This document shows, piece by piece, positions 11,042 through 22,002 of a stretch of 62,270 nt of DNA (within the stretch, counting starts at the first letter, position 1; each line of letters opens with the position of its first letter). The notes under the pieces were generated by a model, which was given only the letters and a program-made list of their open reading frames with translations, made no database searches and was not told where the DNA came from. Where the stretch lies: contig FLMG01001718.1 of assembly GCA_900088475.1 (NCBI GenBank), positions 1 through 62,270 on the forward strand. Direction: 5' to 3'. Made by a program: the position numbers and the translations under genes. The DNA comes from Hyphochytrium catenoides. Taxonomy: Eukaryota > Sar > Hyphochytriomycetes > Hyphochytriales > Hyphochytriaceae.

Positions 11042-14000
11042 ATGGCATCAACGTGCTGTGGCGCCGACTATAAGAGATGTTGCTGTGCATACCCTGAGAA
11101 GGTAAGATGATGAGAAGAGCCACTGAAAACGATGAGTGAGACTCAGAAGCCTGACTCACTGCCTTCTTCTTTTGCTAGGTAACTTTGAAGACAACGGAAA
11201 GAAGTAAGGGGGAGGATGGAGAGGAGTCGCTTCTTCTGACCTGGGGCGATGGGCACAGTTGTCATTTCAATAGCTTTTTCCTTAGAGTTGAGTGCACCTG
11301 TGACCGCTGCCAGCACTCTTCAGGGCAGAAAATGATCAGTTTTCCGTCTCTCCCTGAAGATTTGCATCCTTCGTTAAGCAGTGTTGATGGTACTCTCCAG
11401 TCTCTCCTACATCTCTTCTCTCGTTCTTCTTTCTCTATGGCCATGGTGTGTGCCAGTTCTCTGACTCTCTTCCATATAGTAAAGCCCCTCTGCATGTCTA
11501 TCAGACCACGTTACTCTCTCTTCCTCCACGTCGCTACCTGTGCAACCCGTCTGGGTAGATACCCTCCTTTGCCTCCGCGGTGTGGCTTGATTCTCCCACG
11601 CCCTTACTCTACCGTTAGCTCATACATCAATCACATTCCTGGTTCGCATGCTCATGTGCTTCTGCTCCTCCTTCTCTCGTTCTTCGCTTCTTACGTTATC
11701 TCCATTCCTACCCTCGCGCTTCTCCCGACCGCATTTCTGATTTCTCTTTAATTGTCTCGCGATCTCTCTCTCTCTCTCGCTATCCTATTTACCTATCTTC
11801 TCGTCGTGACGGCCGTCCAATTCTTCGGATAGAGTCCCAACGGCAGCTTACAGTTCAGTGGTCTGACGGCCATGTCAGTACCTTCAAAAGTAATTGGCTG
11901 AGAGCGAACTGCTGTTGTCCTGAGACAATGAAGACTCTTGCAGCAGAGTATAGACCACCGGTGAGAGGCAGAAAGAGCCAGAACCAAACCTGAGAGTTGG
12001 AAGAGAGAGGTAGTTGAAGAGGACACAGGGTTTCCTTCCGCTCGTAATAGGAGAGCGTGATAAGGGAAGGGTCCTTCTCAGGCTCATCTTGTTCCTTCTC
12101 GCTCTAAGATCAAAAGGTACCTAACGTCCTGTTGGCCTTCTATGCTTTTCTCTCTCCTTCCCCGTCATTGGTCTCTCCGCAGCCGTTTACTAGCACCTGC
12201 TCGGTCCCTAGCGTGCAGTACAAGGACATAATGGAAGAAGGCGACACTGTGCACCTCTATCGCTGGCTCTTTCACCTTCAAGAGTCGGGTTCGTAATACG
12301 TTGTCCCTGTCCTCCTTTTTCTTTCCTGACGCCTCCTTCAGTACCTGCTCTGCCTTGTAAGTTCTGTCAGTGTGAGCTTTCGTCCTCATACTGTCCCTAT
12401 ACCTTGCGTACCTTTCTCATCTCAGCTCAGTATTATTCTTGGGTGGATCCCTCAGTGATCTTCTTGCTACTGAGTGCTGTCAAGCTGGCTCCTTGCACCC
12501 ACTTAGCGCTGTAATAAATGTGCACGTCCTAGGTCTCTGCGTGGTGAAGAATGTGCCTTGTGAGCTTGGACAGGTCCGGAAGGTGGCTGAGAGGATCTCT
12601 AAGATATCCCACACGTAAGAAACTCTACCCTGTTCCCTTGGTTTCTATTACCACCTCCCGGCTTCTCGCCTCTTCGTCCCCGTGTCTTCCTCTCTCACTT
12701 GTGATTTCTTCCCTTCCTTCATCTGTTGCTTAGTTTACCCTATATACCTTATCTCTCTCGTCTCGTCGGTCCTTCCCTTGTTATTAAATGTAAGTGACAC
12801 GATCTTAACCATTCTATCTCCGTTCCTCTGGCTTTATCTCTTCCTAGCGTGTTGTACGGCGACATATTTGACGTGGTAAACGAGCCGCAACCGGTGAGAC
12901 CGTTGACAGAATAGCGAGAGATAGAAGAAAAATTGAAGCGAGAAAGAGGGCGAGAGGGGAGAGGAGAAAGCGTTCCTCGTCCGTCTTTCAATGCTCTCTC
13001 TACACTTGCTCGAGTCAGTCTCTCTCTCTCAGATCTGGCTATATAGCTACTTCGGACAACACCGCTTGTCATCCTCATCGCTTAGTTTTCTTGCCTTGGA
13101 TAATCTTAGCCGCGCTCTAACTATGTTGTCCCATCTCTCTCCCTCTCTCTCTTGCTTATCTGGGGGCTCTTGATTCATACAAGATCAACATTGCGTACAC
13201 TGGAGAAGCGCTGAGTCTCCATCAAGATCTTCCCTACTATGAATCTCCGCCCGGCTTGCAGCTCCTTCACTGTGTCCGGTTTGACAAAGAAGTTGAGGTG
13301 AGATCTTTAGGTCAATCTCAGAACATCGCTTTCTTGCTGGCTTCTGAAGTTAAACGTTGCGCTATCTTTAAGCCTTTCTTCCTGTGCGAGTTGTCTCCCA
13401 CACTTTCCCTATGTTAGTTTCCTGCGTCCTAGTTACCTTGGAGCGACGTTGTATGTCTCTTTTGCATCCTCTATTATCTCCTTCGTTTAAACCTTGCCCT
13501 CTCTTTCTTCTCTTTGACCTTTTGACCTTTTCTTCTCGTTTCCCGCTAAGAGTCTTTTCTCTCTCTGCCTCTCCCTCTCTCTCTGTGTCTCTCTCTCGCT
13601 CTCACACACTCTTCTGTTCTTTTTGACTGTGCATTTCTGTCATCTGTTGCTTAGGGCGGGGAATCAACCTTCCTGGACACCTTCGCGGCTGTCGCCAAAT
13701 TGAGAGAGGAGGATCCCAAAGCTTTTGAGGTGTGTGGGTCCCTTCAGCCTTGTAGCTGCTAGCCCCTTGCCAATGTGAACTCTATGGTCTAACCTTTGCG
13801 CCTGATGGTATCGTTCCTGGTCGCCTTGTTCTGTTGATGACCAGGATCTGACTCGCATCCCTGGCACTTTCCGGAAGATTCACTGGAAAAGGAAAGTCCC
13901 TGCGGTCATCGAGTATCAAAGACCACACATTCAACTCAATCACCTTGGCGAGGTGAGAGAAAACCCTATTCATAATGCGCGCTCTAGCTCTCAGTGCTGA

Positions 14001-14918
14001 TCCTTCGGTTATCTTCTCAATTCCTATCCCATTGTATCAGTTCTGCCTCTACCATCAAACAGTGCTGGCATCAGAAGAGGACTTTTGCTCTGCATGTCCT
14101 CTGTCTCTCTCTGTAATTTCCTCGACGGATCCCCAACTCCATGATGGGAAAGTTGACATCTGGTTTGCAGGTGGTATCCGTCTTCTGGTCTCCGGCTTTC
14201 GAGGGTACTCTGAAGGTGCCCTCACCAGACGTCCCACGGTATGTTCTTCCTCTCTTCTACGATCTGTGAGCTTATGAGCCATTGACTGTCGTGTTTGTCC
14301 CCAAGGTATTATCGCGCATATCGCGCTCTCTCTAGGGTTATGAATGGAGAGGACGGTGTCTGCCCAGCCTGGGGTGTCACTTTCAGATTGCAAGAGGGAG
14401 ACTGCGTGATATGGAACCAGCGAAGGTAGGCGGCCGTTGTTTAAACTCTGCAGTTTCCGCTTAGTCTCAGCTTCCGTCCTTCTCGTTAGTTTCTCCTTCC
14501 ATAGTCACCTGCTACCTTTACTCTTCTCCCTCTATCGCTGTGCCTCACTTTCTTACATTGTTCCCATCAAACGTGTCTCGACCTCCAACTAAACTTCGGC
14601 CACATTGCAAGCAATCTATTTTTCTTGCCAGTCCTTCTATCAATCGAGACAACGCTTCGAAGTCGTCAACTGTGTCCTCTTACAAGTGTCCTTCCCCCAC
14701 CACCTTGCAATTTCTTACGGTCTACTTGGATATCTCTCTTTGCCAGGATTTTGCACGGCCGTCGGGCCTTCACCTCTGCACTGGGTCACCGTCACCTCCA
14801 AGGCACATACGTCATGATTGACGACTTCCTCTCGCGATACAGAGTGCTTAAGGAGAAGTTTGGCACTGAGGAGGAAAAAAGAGTCGAGTTCAGGGCTTGT
14901 CATGGCTCTTATACATGA
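11042..14918 (+). CDS. BBOX1: gamma-butyrobetaine / trimethyllysine dioxygenase
   Basis: Twelve exons (11042-11101, 11179-11389, 11833-11960, 12183-12288, 12533-12614, 12848-12893, 13184-13297, 13655-13729, 13845-13952, 14171-14238, 14306-14425, 14747-14918) join in phase to 429 residues. The N-terminal zinc domain is visible: C59, C61 and C64 in ECTCDRC, plus H104 in WSDGH. The double-stranded beta-helix core has the iron ligands H224 and D226 in SLHQDLPYYESPPG, and H376 in RILHGRRAF. These enzymes use Fe(II) and 2-oxoglutarate to hydroxylate gamma-butyrobetaine (last step of carnitine synthesis) or trimethyllysine (first step). Sequence alone does not separate the two. The start follows ACC and precedes a cysteine-rich leader. 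No N-terminal presequence is obvious, which slightly favours the cytosolic BBOX type. The gene appears intact. Confidence 0.93.
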
Positions 14919-15332
14919 GGGTAGCCTTTAGAGGATACTCAGGCCGAGAGAGAGCTATACAATATTAATGGCCATTTCTCCTCTTCTTTTTCTACCCTGT
15001 CTTGCCGTCAATGTTTGTCCAACACCTTTCTTACCGGGATCTCCCCCGTTATCACGCTTCCCACCCTGCTATAACAGGCGGGCTAAGGCCCGATTCTACT
15101 ATGGCTTGACCTCATCGAGTCAATAGCCCGAAATAGGTTGCCATTCCGTTCACTTAGAAAAATGCCTTGTTAGCAGTGCAGATAGCGACGAGACGTTAAG
15201 CCCGCAAAGTGCCGCGTCTATCTTACAACCAAACTAGACTTATGCCCTCGTATCTCTCTCTGTTTCTCTTCATACGCCCTTTTCAGTAGTCCAAAGTGCA
15301 GACCTCTTCAGCGGGACGATACGGGGACATTC
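14919..15332. other. convergent 3' spacer
   Basis: The dioxygenase and METTL17 genes converge here. The spacer must hold both 3' ends. I see no further gene or clear hairpin. Confidence 0.5.
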
Positions 15333-18300
15333 TCATGCTTCAGATAGAGATCCATAAGGCGGCCACAGTCCTCCCCAGGCACTCTTTCGAACTGCCTTGT
15401 ACCCTCTCGGCGTGATGGCTTTAGTCTCTCTCTTGGTCAATAGCTTTCGCTGGATCTCCCCATCCTGGGTGCAGAGGTCCAGAAGTACATGCTTCCCAGC
15501 ATGGGTGGGGTTCCTAAAGCAGCCGCGAGAGAAAGAGAAGAAAGAGGAGCATAAGCAGTGATTGAGGGAAAGGAGGTAGCATCCATTTGTCACATTATGG
15601 GGTACTGACGCACTGCTCGGGCCCACTGACCTGACAATGCGCGACCACGTTTGAAAAGGCGCAGAGAAGTCCCCAAAGACCTCTTTTACTTCTGAGCTGA
15701 CCTCGAACTCTTTCGATTCCCCATACACTGATGAGTGATCACTCCCTGATGAGTGATAAGAGCAACGTCAGCTTGCTTAGATGTGCCGGTCAGACAAATC
15801 AGAGTGTGTAAGCAACTTCTCCGCAACCGAAGAACCGAAGAGTGATTCTCCGTGCTCTCAAATAAGTAAGTCATATTTCCCAGCTTGAACGAAACAAAGA
15901 GAGAGATGCAATGACCCCATATGTACCGACAGCACCGTAAAAAAACCGCGTTAACAGAGACCAAACCGCTAAAAGCGCTCACTGCAGGCATTCTATACCA
16001 AGCAGTCAAGGAAGCAGACCCGCGAAACACATAGTGGGCGAAGAGTACCGAGAAGAGCAGCAGAGGACCAACAAGCCGCATAGGGGAAGGTTGGAGGAGT
16101 AGAATGGGCAAAGACGGCAACGCACCAGACTTATAAATGGCAAGGTAGGAGAATTTCTCGTCAAACTCTCCCTGAGGCGTCGGCCCACCGTAGCGTGGCA
16201 CACGCTGAGAAAAGTGGCACCATTGTCCTCTACCCATCGGGCACTAAGAAAGCAGCCAAGACCAAGTGCAAGCGATTAGGTGTGTTAGGGGAGAAGCAGA
16301 ACTATAGAAAGGATAGAAAGAAGCTCGACGCCCACAGTTCAAAGAGCTACAAAGGGCTACGCGAAAACACGGAAAAAGCACGGAAAGGTGGTACGGCACC
16401 AGATCCGAGGGCAGACTTGTGCGTCTAGAGAGGGCCTAAGCCTGTGTATGGAAGATTTGCATCCACGCAAGGAAAGAGGAAGGGTGAAGCGTAGGACCAG
16501 ACTGGTAGACCAAAGGAAAGAGCGACAGAGCCTAAGGTACCTCAAAAGAGTGCGGGCATGGCCCAACAATCTCCATTGGACGAGGATGGACAGGCAAATC
16601 CTCATACAAAAACTCTCCCTCTTCTTCACTCCAGCCATTCAGCAGCAAAAGATGCCGCCGAGCTTCCAGGATTTTCTCGGACCCTAGCGGGCTGCCTCGG
16701 TCAATTAACACGAGGACACCTCCTGGCGCTGTAAGGTGCCATAGATGCTCAACAGCCAGTAGTCTAGCGCGCGAAGTCGGTAGCTCAGAAAGGACGTAGG
16801 AGCAGAGGACTAGGTCGCGTGTTAGACCCAACTCCTGGTCTCTTGTCAACTCAGTGATGGTTCGGCGGGTGCTGAGCCCTGGAAAGTCGTCCAGGAGCAC
16901 GTTGGCAACCTAAGAGCACGTGATGAGCAGGAGTTTGATACAATGAATGCGGAAAATGAGGTCATAAAGCATAGATCCAGCTTATACTCAGGAGACAAAG
17001 AGTACCGAGAAAGTGATGAAAGGAGAGAGGAGGAGGATTAGGGAGGTACAGGAAGACTGCTGCCACGAGAATGCATTCACGGAGCAGGACCAGCACCTAA
17101 AGAGCAAGGAGTAACAAGTACGGTAAGAGAAGGATACGCATACATCGAGCATAGATTGACTGGGCTCCACTATCTGATACTGCTCAACCGTCTCGCCAAA
17201 CACGCTCCTTGCACCCCAAGTCGCACTCCCGCAGCCTGCTCCAAAGTCCAGGAGAGACGATGGCGCAAAAAGAGGAAGGTTCTCCCGAACTTCTCCAAGG
17301 ACTCTCTCGGCAACGTGGTAGGTCAATATCGCTCTATGGCTTAGGTACCCCAGTGTCTCTCTTGGACCATACACTATCGGCTTCACTGAGCTCTTCTTGC
17401 CTTTAGGGTCGACTGGATGAAAAAGTAAGTAATCACTCTCTTTAGCTATAGGATAGTAGGCTAGCGTGACTGGAGCCAAGAGAGTAGCGGAAAGCGCATA
17501 TCAACCCGTAAGGGAGCTAGAGATGCGGACGTATGGAGGAGGCCACGATGGACCGAACGAGGAGACACAGAGAGACAGCACACGCACATCGCATACCTGC
17601 TCCCCTTTCATCCTTCGATATCTGCATCCTTAGTTTTTCAAAGGCCTGAACAAGCTGCTGTCGCGGAAAACTTCCAAGAGCTTTCTATAGATTGATATCG
17701 GAAAGATAGTGATTAGTCGCACAAAGCTAGGCAGCTATTTTTTAACGAAGAGATCGAGAGCGATAAGTACACAGCCATGCCAGTCTATGCCGGGGGCCTG
17801 AGAGTAAAATTGGGGCAAGAGTATAGCTAAGGGCTAGTGCCACAACGGCAACGACGGGGAGGAAGACGCTAGAGGAAAGACACGCTGGTTCGGTAGCGCC
17901 ACTCACCGCATATCGCTCTAACAACTCCTCCGGAGCTTTAGGAATAGCTCTCCATCGCACCTTCGACCGCTCCAAGACTTCAGCAAAGCCTTCCACATCT
18001 TTCATTGCATGCCTCCCACGGCCCTCCTCGCCGTCCTCCCAGTCTTCAACCTGCCAATCGACTCTTTCGAAGTCTGCTCCAGACTCTTCTGTATCTACCT
18101 CCTCAGCTTCTTTCTTCTCAAAAGCTCTCTTTGCTTCTGCCAGGGAAGCATCAAATTGAGCGAGCAGGGACTTTATCTCTTTGACCGTTGCCCTGTCGTT
18201 CTTTGTCCTGGCCTCTTTCATTGCCTGCAGAAGCTGAGCTCGATCTCTTTGTACTGTCTCTTCATCTTCCACTAACTGCTGCAGATATTCGTTCACGTCT

Positions 18301-18671
18301 TGTACCTCGCCTGCATCTTCATCGTCCCCATCTCCTTCGCCTCCTGCAGCTCCAGCCGCAGCGCCTTCACCAGGACTACCGCCGGAGTCCGATTTCTTAG
18401 GCAACGGTCTGGTGGGCCGCCTTACAGACCTCGGAGCTTCTAATTCTTTCCACTCAGTTCTCACTGTTCTTCCGCTATTGATCGAAAGATCTCCTAGATC
18501 TCCTAGCTGCTGATGGAGCTGAAAGAGAAGAATAGCCCGTAAGACCTTTTCACTCTCATCCTGACCTTCTGTTCTAGCCCATGACGAGAAGCAAGGAGCA
18601 ACGGTGGTCCGAGCCAACTGCGACACCAACGGTCTTCGCAATCGAAGCATTTTTCTGCTAAGCAAGTCCAT
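15333..18671 (-). CDS. METTL17: METTL17/Rsm22 mitochondrial ribosome assembly factor
   Basis: Seven exons (18671-17907, 17684-17597, 17412-17144, 16909-16541, 16243-16126, 15727-15631, 15513-15333) join in phase to 628 residues. The first 60 residues are basic and hydroxyl-rich (MLRLRRPLVSQLARTT), consistent with mitochondrial import. Residues 65-240 form a long acidic, coiled-coil-like extension with an alanine/glycine-rich insert. The methyltransferase-like fold shows YGPRETLGYLSHR, LLDFGAGCGS and APGGVLVLIDRGSPLG. Four cysteines (C492, C498, C506, C583) in GPCPHSFE, CPMGRGQWCHFSQR and LDLCTQDG match the iron-sulphur site known in this family. The C-terminus keeps KAVRKSAWGGLWP. Members act in small-subunit assembly of mitoribosomes. 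Exon 3 has alternative acceptors that would change a few residues. Confidence 0.92.
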
Positions 18672-20016
18672 ACTCCCGCTGTGCTCGTCTCTTTCCTATT
18701 AAATCCTCAGGGCAGAACTCTGGCCGAGTCGTGGTAGTCAAGACCCCTCCTCGGGCTCTGATGATATAACCTCTTCCCCCTGCGCTCCTAGGTTGAGCTG
18801 CAGCTTCTCGGGTCACTACGGGTCTTTCTCCTTTACAAGGGTCCTTGCTGGGGGCGAGTGTGACGGACTAGGCGCTGTGGAGCTTCCAGAGCTCCCCAGA
18901 GCGTGCTGCCCCAGCGCCGCTGCTGGCCGCGGCGGCAGCTCCTCCCACGGCCATCGCAGTCTCTGTTTTCTCTTCAGCCCTCCCACCATCCACAGTAAGG
19001 ACGGTAACGGCCATGAAATATTCGCGACACTGAACCAAACACGAATGTTTCCTAGATTTAGGAAGGATTTCCCCAATGGAAAGGACGATGAAGACCTTCG
19101 ATGAAAACATGCATTGAATCTTTCGGGTTGATGATTCATGGCATTAAAGGTCTTTTCTTCTTCCCTTGATCTCTTGATGATTTATTATCGTTCCTCCTCC
19201 TCTCCTCTTTATCCCTTGAACATCTCCATCAAAAGTATTATCTACTCCCGCTCATCAGCTCCTCTCCTAGCTGTGTTAGTCAGTCTTAGGTCTGTACGCA
19301 GCCTGTGTGATACCCTACTCGGGGGAGAGAGAAGACAAAGAGAAGAGATCCGTACTTTCTTCCCCACGCAGCACTACAGCTGAGACGAGGAGGATACAGC
19401 TTAGTAGGTAAGAAGTTCTTCTCCTAATGGATAACGATCTCTCCATCAGAGCTCCAGAAAGAACAAGTAGAGAAGACAAGAGGGTTGTTGTTTCTTGCGA
19501 GCTCGAGTAGGCTCAAGGGATCCTTAGACAATAGATAGGAAGGGGGTTGAAGAGCAATTCGCGCTGAGCAACACCACCTACAAGCTACAGCTATGTAGCT
19601 CAATACCCTACATGAAAGATATCTCCCCTATCAAATACGGCTAAGTGTTTGCTAACATGGGGACAATGATTCTCCCAAGGGTCGAGTGTAGTTTACGCGA
19701 GACCGTCAGCAACGGAAGCATGGCATGTCCGTTGGAGCCCTGACCGATAACAGGATAGCCCTCTCAGCACTGAGGTAGCGCGAGAGTCTATGTTGTATGA
19801 AGATCTTTTGATGGGAACGTAGAGCTGGGACTTACAATGTTTCCATTAGCGATCTCTGACATCTGTACCGCAGCCCCAACATCTTTTATACATCTTTTGT
19901 ACATCCTCGTCCTCATCGAAGGTAACATACAGTTGTACTACACTGATAGGCATTCAGTGGTACACGGCTGTGCGGCTAAGTGACCGTTGTCCTAGCTGCA
20001 CGGTATCAAAAGTAAT
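18672..20016. other. intergenic with weak minus-strand open frames
   Basis: This contains the promoter side of METTL17 and the 3' side of the acidic protein gene. A minus-strand frame at 18868-19110 ends in an alanine/glycine-rich stretch but matches nothing. Around 19800-20000 the minus strand has short protein-like pieces in different frames. I do not call a gene. Confidence 0.4.
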
Positions 20017-21151
20017 TCAATCAGAGATGTCCATCACCTCGTTGGTATGATAACTCGAAGCCTGATTGAGTGCAGGAAACGAATGTTAGTGGGAGTAAAG
20101 TGGAACTAGATGAGAGACAGAACGTTACCTTCTCGCCTGGGCTTTGTTGTTCAGCCTCACCCATGTCTCCTGGCCCTTCATGGTCCTTTCCTTTGCTAAG
20201 TAAAGCCCTAGGATGTATTCAGGCATCAAGGAGACATTATTAGGTAACAAGGTAGCTAAAAGATTGGGTAAATAGAGACACGATTTTTGACAGATATATA
20301 TGTGATGAGATGCACAGACTTTCTGAGAGTAGTATAGAGTTGGGCACTTTGAAGACAGACAGTATATGAAAGCAATGACAGAGAGACGAAAGAGGTGAAA
20401 CAACTGAGGCAGATCACCTACCTATAGTATGTCTTCCTCAAGATGTCATCAATCTTGCTGTCCACAAGGGAACGGAGGTTGTTTTTGCCCAGGACGAGGT
20501 CTCGCGCAACAATTCTAGCTCTAATCGGAACCACGGAGGCCTCTAATGGTTCAGGTGAAGAAGGAGTTCTGTCATCTTCTTCTTCTGGTTCCTCCATGGA
20601 GGAGTCATCTTCCTCTTCTATATCGGCGTCCTCTCCTCCTTCTGACCTGCGAGAAACGTCACCCTCCTTGTAAGCTCCAGAAGACGCGGGTTGACCGCCT
20701 TGTATGTTCTGTTTTTCTGTTTGAAGAGGGGTTCTGCCCTCATAGACTTCGGGTGCGGTAGGGCTGTCCGTGGTGTTGGGGGCAAAGTGAAACTTCAGCT
20801 GTGGCTCTGTCGTAAGGACAGTTGCGTGTGAGCACACGGTCGGTTGTTGCTGGTGAAGAAAAAAAAAGAAGAAGACAACTCTAATGTGAAACAGGGGTGA
20901 CAAGGAACTAGAACAAGGAGTAGAGGTGAAGAGCATTGTCTGAAAGACCCGGAAGCATAACTCGAAGAGCCTGTACCTGATGTGGGGGAGAGTGAGTTCC
21001 AGATGGGGCCATGAAAAGTGGGATGAGGAGGAGAGTGGATCCTCAGCCTCCATAACTCTTCACTTATGCTCTTCTTGCTCGCCCTTTCGGGCACATCACC
21101 ATCTACATCCAGATGAGTTGGAATGACCAATGAGGCTGTTCTCTTACTCAT
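20017..21151 (-). CDS. acidic low-complexity protein, unknown function
   Basis: Four exons (21151-20977, 20806-20422, 20207-20129, 20061-20017) join in phase to 227 residues. The N-terminus is basic with RASKKSISEELWRLRIHSPP. The middle is disordered and very acidic (around residues 118-145, including EEEDDSSMEEPEEEDD). A better structured helical stretch follows (ARIVARDLVLGKNNLRSL, then KIDDILRKTYYR), and the tail is hydrophilic. There is no membrane segment or catalytic motif. The composition suggests a nuclear or scaffold protein, which is a guess. Exon 3 was preferred over reading another frame because its acceptor (ATCCTAG) and donor (AAG/GTAACG) both keep phase and lead into a final 14-codon exon with a stop. 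Confidence 0.65.
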
Positions 21152-21471
21152 TTTCTTTAACTATTCTGTTTCGATGACGGGGTTTGTCCCATCTTCCATC
21201 TAATGGAAGGCTCAGATATACTGGTTTCGCTCCAACTTTGAACTTTGGCAAACTACGATTGAATAGATGGATTGCGCGCTCTCTGAGTCACGGAACTGAC
21301 GGCCCATCAGGAGAATGAAAGTTTCTCATATACTTCGGCAACAAAGCTAAACTAAGAATAAGAAATGCCGTCTGTGGACTGAAGGAAAGAGGTAGCGCTG
21401 TTCCAGCCGTCTGCTCTGGCGATGGTAGCTGTGTGATGGCCTACTGTCCCTCGTTGGGACCCCGCGTGTCC

Positions 21472-21903
21472 TTAGTCTTTGCTGCTTGGCTTCTTATTCG
21501 GGCCTCTAACTTCTTCTCCCCGTGCGTTGGGAACTTGCTCCTCTACTCTTCTTAGCAAGCAAAGCAAAGCAGGGACAGAGGAAGCAAGAACAACGATGAG
21601 GCGCCTGGACTGTGCGGGCTGGTGCGCTATCGAATAATCAGAAAGAAAGATCGAGAACATACTACAAGCACCTTACTATGAATCACCAAACTGATTACCA
21701 AGGCAAATTATTAGAGTGGTTACTGATCTTAGATTAATGACAAACCCTCGAAAGTGATCATGCGAAGCAGGAGGAGTGCAGGAGGTCAAGAAAAAAAGAG
21801 CTTGAGAAAGATATGACTCCCTAGGTCTCCGTTCAGGGTCAATTGCCATAGTTTTACTGTTTGTTTGCTGCCTTGCTGCTCTCTTTCGCTGCTTGTCGGA
21901 CAC
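21472..21903 (-). CDS. candidate 66-residue single-span membrane protein
   Basis: Two exons (21903-21858 and 21626-21472) join in phase. They give a basic N-terminus (MSDKQRKRAARQQTN), one hydrophobic helix flanked by arginines (RRLIVVLASSVPALLCLLRR) and a hydrophilic lysine-rich tail. The start lies 99 bases from the twinfilin start on the opposite strand, so the two may share a divergent promoter. The donor is GTAAAA and the acceptor GATAG, both acceptable but not strong. The protein matches no family I recognise. It could also have an extra exon in the interval. Confidence 0.42.
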
Positions 21904-22002
21904 TCATTCTATCTCATACAGTCGGCCGAGAACAAGCTCTTCCACTGTCTCATCGGGGAAAAGAGCTACTCGGAAGCGAGCTACTATTGTTTGGATGAAG
22001 CT

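Noticed and set aside
15686-16237. 183-codon minus-strand open frame treated as one protein
   Set aside because: Only its first 38 codons belong to METTL17 exon 5; the rest is intron read-through.
18868-19110. 80-codon minus-strand open frame with alanine/glycine-rich end
   Set aside because: No family features and no splice support; likely chance in G+C-rich sequence.
19800-20000. minus-strand pieces such as QLYVTFDEDEDVQKMYKRC
   Set aside because: Short, in competing frames and without consistent splice sites; the acidic protein gene already ends cleanly at 20017.
20125-20403. 92-codon minus-strand open frame
   Set aside because: Mostly intron read-through. Exon 3 of the acidic protein uses a different frame here with matching splice phases.
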